64,000 nt of DNA from positions 682,001-746,000 of the forward strand of contig JAHWDD010000006.1 in the NCBI GenBank assembly GCA_023897205.1, read 5' to 3'. The position numbers were made by a program, and so were the translations under genes. The notes under the pieces were generated by a model. The model had not been told where the DNA came from, did not search any database, and saw nothing but the letters and a program-made list of their open reading frames with translations. Positions 46,242 to 57,148 of this stretch are shown here, one piece after another; positions within the stretch are counted from its first letter, which is position 1; the number at the start of each line of letters is the position of its first letter. The DNA comes from Exophiala sp. HKRS030. Its lineage: Eukaryota > Ascomycota > Eurotiomycetes > Chaetothyriales > Herpotrichiellaceae.

Positions 46242-49200
46242 ACCATTTGACCCGCTCCTGGAACCCACTATTGAGAAATATTGGAAATGCCTTGGCTTCG
46301 CTCTCGAGTCAGGTGCTGCTGTACTTGGACTTGTTCGATTGCCCGGCCCTTCCGAACGGTTCGGAAGCAGTCGCGCAGAGAGGCCAAAGCGCCGTTTTCA
46401 AACCACGATGCCCATCTTTCATACCTGTTTTCAGGGATCTTTTTATTCTACAAATTCGCTTCTGTTGTATGATATTATTCAACATCCAATTAATAGGCAA
46501 GGAACGGGGGAGGGGGAAGAAAACATGGAGGGGTCAAGGCTGCGGCGCAACATCGGCAGGGATGGGATTGTACATATGATTTTCTTTGCATCCGGCAACC
46601 TACATGGCGTAAACTGGGATTTGGGTGGTGTGGGTCATTTACGATTGAAATGTCTGGAGCAAACAATAGGCTGGGAAATTTACCAAACAGAAGTCGTCAG
46701 AAAACGCACAGGCATGGTGGCGGTCAAGGCGTGAAGTCTGGATGACACGAGTGGGAGTTGTATGAACCTCTAGCTTTTCATGATTGGACCAATTGATGAT
46801 TCTTTGAGAGTGTTACACTCGGACTATTAGGCTACTATCGCCTCTTTAATTGTTTCATGTTCAGGTGACACTGTCTATTTTGGGTAGAATTCTCAAGGAC
46901 TTCTAGATGCTCTCTTTCAATGGCATCATATATTCAATTTTTGACCCGACTCTATCTTGTTATCTGTGATGTATGATGGGGTCCTTGATCAAAGTATGAT
47001 GATGACGACGACGATGATGATGCCGTACCAGTAGCGGTACTATGATTCAGAAGCGAGCCTTTTGGGGTTTTCTAAACGAGGTACCTAGTTAGGTCTTGAT
47101 TGAGTGTGGTTTTTTTTCTTTGCCGTAAAGTGTACGTGAGTGGTGGCGGTAACTCGTGATCTGATATCTTTGCTATCAGTACTCCCGTACGTACCTAGGT
47201 AGGATAGGGTCTTGAATGCGAAGGGGGCTGTTGGGCGACCGTCTCTTTTGTCGTGCGGCATGCATCGTCATGGATATCTTTTGGAGTCTTGTTTCCTTTT
47301 GCTGCTTTCCGTGATTCATTGTTTCGCGTCGTGTGGTTGGTTCTGCATAAGCATCGAAAGTCTGATCCTGGTTTTACTTGCTCGGTTTGTCACCTGGGGT
47401 TTCAGACAAGTAAACTTGTCTCTTTTTTTTTCTTTCTCTTTTTGGTTTTTATAGTTTCCCGGCAAGTTCCAAAGGTTGGTCATAAGATCGTTTGATCGGT
47501 TCTCGTGTTGGTTCTCGGATGATTTGCATGATGTGCATGGCATACATGTACGTGCATATGCACGTACGGAGGAGGGTCAGGGACAAAGTACTCCGTACAG
47601 TGTTGGTCCAATGGAATATACCGAGAGTCCGGAGCCCGGAGGAAAGGGGGGGGGTTAGGAGAGGGGGGGGAGGTCTGTACCTTGCTTGGAAGTGCTCTCT
47701 CGTGGTGGCCCTTGTTTTCCCTTCCCTCTCAACAAAGGGTTGTGGTTTGGTTTTGGTTTATTTTTGATAACCAAACAAAAGAGACCACAATTTCTCCTCC
47801 GGTGTTTCAGCCTTGCAGATTTGGATCGCGTTAGTACAGTATTACTCCGGGGTCGCGGTCGCGGTCGCGCGTGGCACAGTGCACGCACACACTTTAAAAA
47901 CGCGTCTTTTTTTTAACTGTACTTCTTGCCGAGTAGGAGGTAACCTACTCTCAGTGTACAACCCATCATCAGGGCTGAAAGTCATGGAGTAGCAGCGGAA
48001 TATCGGACCTTAAAAAAAGGACACCTACCAGAGTACCTAGAGATACAATTCCAAAAGGTCCGACGACGATCGACCTTTCCTTTCTTCCCCATGTTTTCTA
48101 CATATACTCCTTACATCTCTCCTCCATAATGATTTCTGAAAACATGCAGAGATTTCTTCTCTCTCTCAACAGGCCCTTTTTATCCCAAATAAATGACTAC
48201 GGAGTATGGAGTATACATGTTTGTTAGTAACGTCACAGAACGGTCCCAGAGAAAAGGCTCCAGAGAAAAGGCTGAGGATGGTTCCTTCGAGTTGACCATG
48301 GCTGGTTCATTGAGGACAATCCCAGATTCATCGTGTGCTCGTATTACTTGCATTGCTCAAGTACCCGTAAGTCTCCTGCTGCACATGGCGGAATGTGTGT
48401 AAACCCACACAAACATGAAATTCACATTCCGATGATCATCCAGCCCTCATTTGCACCCATCTCAGTAAAAGAATGTCAAGTTTTTCCAACCATTCAAACG
48501 AATCAAGTAAAAATCTCGAGTACCACCGTCGTCGTCTCTCACCCAACAATTCCTTTCCAGACAGGGTTCTCTGTCTTCCAATGGAAATATTGCGGCTCCT
48601 TCTTCACGCTCCGAGGATACGCACCATAACCACAACCATAACCATCTCGAACTCCGCACTAAGCCAAAACCAACGTTGAATGCTTCTTACCCGTACGCTA
48701 TGGACCTCTGTCTTGGGCCGCTTTCCACTTCCACAGCTTAGCCTCGAGACTTCCCCCGGCCTGCAACTTGGAACATCACTGCAAAACCCAAGACCTCTGA
48801 ATACCGCGTCGTATCAAAGATTCGGAAGACACAATGCCGCTGAATGTGTATGCTGACTTGCACAACAAGCAAGATGCTCGGAATTTCCTCAAGACCGAAG
48901 AACCTAGACAATGATTTTTCGCCGCATACAAATGTCGTCGGGCACCTCTTCAGCACGCCCTTGTCATGCGACGCGCAGGCAATCCCATAGCAGGCACCTC
49001 GAGCACCACTAAGTGTATCTTCCCCCGTGCTTACATTTGAGCCACAAAAGTTTTGATCTTGCCTATATGTTCTCCATGGTTGAATGCCCACACATGCTGA
49101 TTCGTCTGTGCCGTAAATGAAACCACCGAATGCCTTTGGAAGAGTCATGGCCTGTGTCGGTAAGGGGCTCTGTTTCATGTTTTTTCTCACGGAAGGACGA

Positions 49201-49743
49201 AGGATTGACGACTTGCATGGGAAGTTAGCGCGTCGGTCGGCGAGAGCGCCATTTCCCAGCGACGATCGAAGAGATCGTGCCACCTCTCACAATACAGAGC
49301 AAAGGTCACTTCAATGTCAATTCAAACAACGACGAGGCCTTTATGATGTAACAACAGCCAAAAGAAAAGAATCGTTAATCGAATAGGGAAAAGGAAGGAA
49401 ACTTAGCTGGCAATGGTGTTGACTCCGTGTCCACAGTTCCAGCAGCAATGTTCAGTGCAGTAGCAATTTTCCAAAGTGTTCCGTGCTCGAAAAGTTAACT
49501 TCACTCACTCGGTCCTTTGCAACGTCGTCCATCAAGCAGAATATTAAGTCTCGACATCAATGATCTAATCTGAAAGGAAGGAATCTTTCGCCCTTGAGGG
49601 ATAGGTAGGCAGTCCACGCCAATCCATGCATCGCAAATCTCTTCAAAATCCGCATTCTGTAACAAAGCCCAAGGTCATCCTCTGATAACAAAGCACCACC
49701 AGTAAGAGTTCATGCGTGTTCGTAGCAGAATCGTGCGGAAGGT
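46242..49743. other. 3.5-kb gene-poor region
   Basis: Between the C2H2 gene's stop and the Ypd1 stop (convergent genes). It contains the 3' UTR of the first, a ATGATGATGACGACGACG-type run near 46998, T-rich tracts near 47110 and 47430, GGGGGG runs near 47650, GCGGTCGCGGTCGCG near 47855 and motif copies at 47588 and 48198. Minus-strand 48738..49283 is open for 181 codons but unlike any known family. No gene supported. Confidence 0.45.
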
Positions 49744-50351
49744 TCAAGATTCTGCATAGAATCGTTTCATGAGCCCCTCTACCACCTTGTATGCTTTCTT
49801 GGCCTCTTCAAGGCTCTCGCCGATCATTTTCAAACACTTGGCCTCATCTGGTTCGTCAACTTCGCCGGTCTCATTTTTCTTGTGACCATAATGTTGAATC
49901 TTTTCGCATTCGTCTTTGACTTTGGTGAAGCCTAGGGTAGCGGATGACCCTTTGAGGAAATGGCCGAGGCTAGAGAGTTCTGGGAGGTTCTTATCTTTCC
50001 TGCACGTGGGTGACATGTTTGATCAGTATGCCAGACAGCCTCAAACGGATCAAGGCATGCTTCTTAAGCCAACTCACATCGCATCATCCATCTTCGCAAA
50101 TGTGGTGTCCGCTTGTTCGAGGAAACCAAAGACTATGGACTTGCTGAAATCACGTTCATCCTCTTCGTCCATGTCGAGAATCTGCTCAAAGGTGGCCTTG
50201 TCAACGGCATCGCCGAAATCGAAATCTCCCTATCGAGACGGAACATGTCAGCGACAATAGTCAAAAGGTAAAATTGAGCGTCGGCCGGCATTTGTGTCGT
50301 CTCGAAGTGACCGGGCGCGAAAGACTAGGGTAGGCTCACCTCTTCAGACAT
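49744..50351 (-). CDS. ypd1: Ypd1/Mpr1 histidine phosphotransfer protein
   Basis: HPt carrier that moves phosphate from hybrid sensor histidine kinases to response regulators Ssk1 and Skn7 in osmotic and oxidative stress signalling. Three coding exons: 50340..50351 (only four codons, MSEE), 50078..50229 and 49744..49999; 139 aa. Introns have donors GTGAGC and GTGAGT. The four-helix HPt core carries ELSSLGHFLKGSSATLGF, with phosphoacceptor His68, the adjacent Lys, and downstream Gly residues all conserved. Upstream FDFGDAVDKATFEQILDMDE is the docking helix found in fungal Ypd1. It is usually single-copy and essential. Confidence 0.95.
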
Positions 50352-53300
50352 CTTGTTAGTAACCTCTGATGGTGATGGGTGATGGCGTAGTATATGGAAG
50401 TGGGTGTTCGGACGCAAGATTTCAATTGAAATCCAAACGTATCAGAATTTGTTGCTCACGACTAGCTTTTTGTTGCTCCTAGCCGGTATCGCTACTTGAA
50501 CGCGAAATGGTTGTTGGCGCCAAAGTCGTGCCTGTGGTGCATCCTGTCAGCATCGTGATATGGCATTGATGTTATAAGCCTCGGCCACAACGACGACCAT
50601 AGTTGGGAGATGGATAACGTGTGGGAAAGTTGTAGATGAGGAGGAGACAGACTTTTTAACGCGCACAGACAAAGGCCCAATAAGAAGTCAAAGACACACA
50701 GCGTCTACCAGGCAAGGCTGGACGACAAGGCTGTGATCGGAGGTAAGCTGAAGATCGAACGACGATGGTTGTAGTGAAAAGAGAAAGGCTCAATAATTCT
50801 CCAAATGAAATGAATGATGGGATTTTGGTTTGAAATGTGAAGGTGAGAGGTTGGAACCCCAGGAAAGGAAAGTGACGTACAACGAACGTCGACGTAGAGC
50901 GCTGATCTTAGAGCTAGGCACAACCCACTCTCACTCACACGTCCCTGGATCGACTGACAACGCAAATTAAAAAAAAAGGGTGTCGAGGATGCACACTGTG
51001 TATGTTGGAGAAAAAGAGAGAAGGACAAAGGGATGAAGGAGTCCAGAGGTACGAGATTCCCTGCCGTGGTCGAACGTTTCTGATTGTTTTGAGGCTGAAT
51101 TGCTGCAGAAGAGAATCCAGTCAGTACAGGGTTCAGAAGGAGGGGCAGCTCATCACTAGTTGAGTTTCTCAAACATCCCACTGATGTGCGCTTCTTAGGT
51201 GTGATAATTCACCTGATACTCGGACGAGGATACTGTACACACACACCCCTTCAAGCTATTGAATCTCTACCTCCGTGCGGCCTAGAGAAACGAACACTCA
51301 GAACTCGGCTGAATCGGCTACTCGAGGTTGGGAATAATTGGCAGTATTAGATATTCCACCGGTGGATGCAGATCAGTCACAACCAAGTGAAATGAGACAC
51401 AAGCGGGGCCCAGGCGAATGCCAAAAGGCCAGCAGCAACGATCAGAAACCCAGTGGGCGATCGGACGTGAATGCTCGATTGACAAGGACAAGAGAAACTC
51501 GACCCTGCGGTGTGGACAGCTGCCTGGGAAAGTCAAAGAGCCAGGCCAAACGGGAAGAGAAGACGTTGTTCTCAAGGCTGAGGGGTAATAACGTCGACAC
51601 AAAACTACAAGTACCAAACAAAAAGAATGGGCTGTAAAATTTCTGCGACGAGCCTGGTGAGTCTTCAGGGACGGAACCAGTTATGGAGCTTCCTTGGACG
51701 CGGTGCGGCTATGTATTCCTAATGCCGGCGAGTTCCCTTGTTGGCGTTGGCGAACGCGCTGCGCAAACTTCACTAAAAACCCTTCCAAGCACCGCTCCTG
51801 CGGGCTTCTACGGGCACTCTGTCCATCAAGATCCCCGGTCTTTCCGCCAGCTGTCTCGGTACTGTACAATAAGCTTACAGGCTGGCTCGGTGTGCCCTTC
51901 TCTGTGGGGGCGGCCCCGAACCTACGACTACTGTATGTCCACGAGCATGCAGAATACCGTATACTTGACTCGTACCGAGTCTTGAGATGACATTTACAGG
52001 CCAACACAAGAGTAGGACGAGGACTGAACAGATGCAATGGAGCTTCAATCCTTAGAGTCGCGCACGAGACGGACTTCTCTTCTCTCTTCCAGACTGGTGA
52101 CCATCAGTTCACCCCCTTCTTCTCCTGCAAGGAGACTCTTTTAGACCGACTGGCATGAGATAGCGACACTACCTTCCAGCAGCCGCCATGCTGGGTCCAA
52201 TCCTCCCAACGCGTCCAACAAACTCGCAGTCGGGCTAGCAATACGGCAGATCGACACTGCGGTCGCTGAAAACGGCAAGCTGACGGCATGCTTGTGCTAC
52301 AAAACAGACCATGATTCTACGGCGATGGTCAGCCCACTAGATGTATGTTTATGAATCGAAATCCCCAGGGAGCGAACGGAAGACCCTCATGATGCTAGTT
52401 TGAAGCATGGGTGGGAGGGTCTTTGACTCCCGAGAGAAAGATGTCCGCCGCCCCTCGTTTCTACTCCGTAGTACTGATCAAGTCACCCAATTCTCAGGCA
52501 TGCGAAGTCCTACAACGTCAAATTTTCTGCCAGACCCCGGCCTGCGGGATGACGTCTTCGAGCAGCACAGGGTCGCACGCGAGATTCCCGGACCGAGCAC
52601 CAGAGTCTATGTCATAGGGAGAGAAAGAGTTTGTGTTTTGTGAAGATGATACAAGGATCAGACAAACTGCGACGAACAACAAAAAGACAAAGTCTACGTG
52701 AGAAATGGTTGAACCACCGACTTTCTGGCCTTCCCGTTTTACCCTTATTTGTCCTCCACCGGGCGCCGAACAGCAAGAGGGACTGGGGGACCGCAGAAGA
52801 CGCCCACGAGCTAGGGCCCAGAGGAGGTGATGTCAACCCGCAGATGGCGTCCCGTCGGTTGTCATCTTAACTGCCTCGAGCCTAGCGTCATCACACCTGT
52901 TGATTGTTGGGTTGGGTTGTGAGACCTCAAGTCTTAGAGAGGTTGGCAGCACCCTATCTCAGTCCAAACAACTTTGCAACCACCCCACCCTTTTTCTCAC
53001 CCTCTCTCTCTCTCTCGCACCCTTTGTTTTCTCTACGAGTATATACCGGGGACTTGAGGGACGTACCCAATCATGGGTAAGTTACATGGGTTCCCAGACC
53101 ATGGTTACGGAGTACAAGCAAGAAGTATACGAGCAAAAGGCCAAGACATGGTATCCAGGTCAGTCGACGACCAACTTATCCTCGTTGTTCGACAAGGACC
53201 AGGCTATCTCTTTTGTTTCTATGTCTCGCGTGACCTTGACGGGCCGCATCGACCCTTGAAAATCCATGAAATTGGGATGAAGTACTCCGTACAGTGTAAC

Positions 53301-55118
53301 TCTTACCTTGCAAGAAGAAGAGTTACAACGACACTACTTGGTGGTTGGTGGCGGTCAGCAACAAGCGAAAGACACGCAAATAATCTACCGAGTAGAAAAA
53401 TGACGAGAAGCCACCCCTTTGTGGTTATCGCAGCAGTGGTGTTTGGCACGTTGATTAGGGTCAAAGGTTCCTCTCTTGGGGCGCGCCATGGCTGTTCGAA
53501 CCGCCCCGAACAGGGAAAGGACAACTTGGGCCATCACTACTGTATGGTGAACCGTGCTTCGTTCGTACTACTGCAAGCCACTTCTTGCACATGGCTTTTT
53601 TACCCTTGTTACATGGTACTCCCGTACATAGGACCTATGGCATAAACCGGCACGTCGGCTCTGGACTTGCACTTTTTTCCCTCCCGGGTAGAACTTGATC
53701 AAGGCGACTCCGACCGACGATCGAACTACACCATGTGTCAATCCTGTCGCTAGAGAATGCCAGAAATCAAGGCCGGAAAACCCACCAATAACCCATAATC
53801 TTCGAAAAGGGGATGTTTGGGCAATTTTCTCATGGGGATCGGACGAATGGTAAAGGCCGACCTTATACTCCTAATCAGGAGGCGGGCTTCTTCTTCTTCT
53901 TTTGTTCCTTGTCTTGGACGGAGTCTAGCACGAGTATCCCTTGTTATGAGTTACAAGAAACAATCCGGGGGGAAGGAAACCCTTTTGACGGGACTGCGCC
54001 AGCGCAACCGAGTAAAAAAAACCAAAAGAAACAAAAAGAGTTCAAATTCCTGACCCGACACATATAGACACATATAGAGTCAGCTATGAATGAGTGGGAA
54101 TGTGAGTATCTGGACCGCCTCACTCCCCTTGGATTCCTTACTGTAGGTCATTTGTGATTCGTCACAGAATGTCGGTGTAGTAGGTACGGTAGTAGCCCAT
54201 GGCCCGGATGTTCACATGCGTCCTAACAACCTAGGGTATCAAGGTAAGGCGAGGTAGGTACACGAGTAAAAGACGGTCCCTCTATCAGGCCCAACTGCAA
54301 TATGTACTTACAGTAATAACTATATAGGTAGGTAGGTAGGTAGGTACCTTGTATCTGTACGGGATGCGGTTCAGTCAGCCGTACGAGTGCTGACCTGGTC
54401 ATGGAGTTACTCCCGTACGGAGTACTTTGTCCGAGCAAAAGGCAGAACGAGAAATGGGCCATCCATATACCCTTCTCCTTCATTACCTTTAGGTATGAAT
54501 TGTAACTTACGTATCCTCAGTACGTTAGGTACATACGGAGTACAGTAGCAGGACCAAAAGTTACCCGAGTCTACCTTACCCAAGGTATATTGCCCGGCAC
54601 GGCCCATCACACCCACCTACAATAACACTCGACGAATGAAAAGTACTTTTTACCTTGTTCGAGTACATCACTACAAGACGTCAAAACTACCCATTCCACC
54701 ACCAGCAGAACATACCTACCTTGGTCATGCCCAGATACGACTACCACCATTGTACTTGTCTCCTCTTCTTGTCGGAGGAATACTGCTGCGTGAAAACATG
54801 TTACAGTGGAAGAAACTTTTCTTGATTTGGTTGCTCACGAAAAGAAAGCATCTAAACAATCTAGCATCCGAACGAACGCAAGTATTCACCAAGGTGGCCA
54901 TACTTGTGTGTCTAGCGCGATCGTAGCATCCACTGTTCAGCATGCCTTCTTTGGCTTCTTCCTCTTCGCCAGGGTCTCTTCATCTCCTTTCTGCCAACTG
55001 TTCCCACACGCTCCCCTTTCTATTTTGAATTGTCATGTCGCAGGTATGGTCTGCGACCGACGAAAAGATCGGCCTCCCACGCAAGGAATCTCGTAGTGTA
55101 CAAGTGCATAGTGTACAT
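50352..55118. other. 4.8-kb gene-poor region
   Basis: The largest gap. It includes the Ypd1 promoter (50352-51200, T/C-rich on its strand) and the 3' flank of the aminotransferase gene. Short frames on both strands are not family members. From 52400 to 54600 there are several GTACGGAGTAC-type motifs (52462, 53105, 53282, 54415, 54534), a TAGG microsatellite, and C/T runs near 53000. No tRNA, transposase or other gene is supported. Confidence 0.45.
54325..54346. repeat. TAGG tetranucleotide repeat
   Basis: Five TAGG units followed by TACC. It sits in the intergenic gap between two copies of the GTACGGAGTAC motif. Confidence 0.95.
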
Positions 55119-56619
55119 TCAACCGGTGACCTTGAAGATGGACTCGGCGAGTCTCTTGACGTTGCCGGTCGTGATACCAGCGACAGAGATACGGCCATCC
55201 TTGGTAGCGTAGACGGAGTGTTCCTTGGCCAAGGTTTCCATTTGTTCAGGCTTCAAACCGGTGTAGGCGAACATGCCGATCTAAAGAAAAAAGAGTGATC
55301 ACATCAGTATATATGACCCTTCAAGTAACGGGCTCTATGCACAAAGGACCCGCGGACGCAGGTGCAGCAATATACAACGGCAAAGAAAAAAAACGCACCT
55401 GGTTGGTAATGTGGTCCCAGTTATGTTTGCTTCCCAAGGCTTCAAGGTTCTTCTTGAGCAGAGCTCTCATCTCGATGATCCGGTCAGCCATGCCCTTGAC
55501 CTCACCGAGCCACTGCTGGTTGAGCTTGGGGTCGTTCAGGATCTCGCTGGCAATTCTGGCTCCGTGGACGGGCGGGTTGGAGTACAATGGGCGCACGAGG
55601 ATCTTGATCTGGGAGTCGACGCGCTTCTTCTCCTCGGCCGACTCGCACACGACACTGAAGGCGCCGACTCGCTCGCCGTACAGGCCCATGTTCTTGGCGA
55701 AGGACTGCGCCAGGACGAAGCCGTGACCCTGCTCGACGAAGAGACGGATCGGGTAGGCGTCCTTGTCGGTGTCACCGCTCGCGAAGCCCTGGTAGGCCAT
55801 GTCGAAGAAGGGGTAGTGCGACTTCTCTTTCATGACGGCGCTGATCTGGCGCCACTGCTCCGGGGTCGGGTCGATACCGGTGGGGTTGTGGGCGCAGGCG
55901 TGGAGGAGGACCATGCTGCCTTCCGGCGCGGCCTTGAGGTCCTTGACCATGCCGTCAAAGTCCAAGCCTATCGTGTCCTTGTTGTAGTACGTGTAGTTCT
56001 TGACCTCGAGCCCTGAGTCGGTGAAGACGGCCTTGTGGTTCGCCCATGACGGCGTCGGAATGTAGATGGTCTTCGCACCGGGGTAGAATCGTTGCAGGAA
56101 CGCACCACCTATCCGCAAGGCTCCCGTGCCGGAGATGGACTGTGTGATGGCGATGCGGTCCTCCTTGATGGGCTGCGAGTCGGCGCCGTAGGCGAGGAGG
56201 GCGGCGGCTTTGGTGAAGGACGGGACACCCGTGATGCCAGCGTATTCCTTGTCGAGAGCCGACGAGACGACCTTTTGTTCGGCAGCGCGGACGGAGGGGA
56301 GTACGTAAGGCTTGCCCTTGTCGTCGCCTGTCGAAATAGATAACCAACGTTAACCAGGAAGGGGGACTTTATTTGCCATATGGTACAAAACAAAGAACCA
56401 TGGACAGGGCGAGCACCACTTACGGTAGGCACCGACACCAAGGTTGATCTTCTCGGAGAAAGAATCCTTTTTGAAAGCTTCCGTGATACCGAGGATGGCA
56501 TCAGGAGGTCCTTCTTTGACATTGGCCCATGTTGATGCGTTGACGGTGCGAACTGCCTGCGCAGTCGTCGTCTGTTGTCGCAGGGCGCTGCGAGCAGCCG
56601 GTCTGAGGGTGGAGAGCAT
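55119..56619 (-). CDS. Aspartate aminotransferase, mitochondrial
   Basis: PLP-dependent enzyme interconverting aspartate and oxaloacetate with glutamate and 2-oxoglutarate; part of the malate-aspartate shuttle. Exons 56424..56619, 55399..56327 and 55119..55280 (donors GTAAGT and GTGCGT) give 428 aa. An Arg/Ser/Ala-rich presequence ([15 protein letters not shown]) predicts mitochondrial import. Family marks are [20 protein letters not shown] at 59-78, [14 protein letters not shown] at about 129-142, [12 protein letters not shown] at 209-220 and [14 protein letters not shown] with the PLP-binding Lys277. The C-terminal piece [12 protein letters not shown] and GRISVAGIT is in exon 3. Codons are strongly GC3-biased, as in highly expressed genes. 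Confidence 0.95.
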
Positions 56620-57148
56620 GGTTGATATGAGTGATGGTACAGAGAGGAGGTCTACGAGTACAAGATGAATGGGATGGAAGACCAAAGGAGATGAGAATAT
56701 CAATGGAGGGTACGGAGCTTTGGATGTCAAAGAATTACAATGTAAAAGGGATGGCGAGATGAAGCTCACTTTACTTTCCGTACGCAGTTTGAGGTTAATT
56801 AGTCGTTGACTCAGACCAGAGCGCAGCTTTCTCCAACGACCAAAAAAAAGTTGTCCCTGGAAACGGGCCTGATCGGGGCTGCTCCGACTCCAGGGCTCGC
56901 TAGGCGGGATGCCCGTCGGGGTACAACTGCTGTTAGCGAAATAGCACTAGGCTTTATGTACCTGTTTCTTCCGCACCAAGTAGGCATTATTCCTGTGGTC
57001 CGGTATGCGCAAGAACTGGGTACAGGGGGCTCCATACGTTTATACACAGCCATTTACATAATGCTGGTGGTACCACCAGGTACTTGTACCAGTCTCACAT
57101 CGGGCCACCGCTTGTCACCACGTCCTCTTGCCCGGTCTTAATACATGC
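56620..57148. other. Intergenic region
   Basis: About 530 bp: aminotransferase promoter and leader plus the 3' flank of the Snu66 gene. No gene seen. Confidence 0.5.

Noticed and set aside
48738..49283. 181-codon minus-strand frame
   Set aside because: No recognisable domain and composition like intergenic DNA.
6960..53500. B-box-like GTTCGAGTCC and GGTTCGAAC words (6968, 53494)
   Set aside because: Flanking sequence does not form the T-stem, acceptor stem or A box of a tRNA.
55411..56016. 201-codon plus-strand frame over the aspartate aminotransferase
   Set aside because: Antisense shadow of a highly expressed GC-biased gene.
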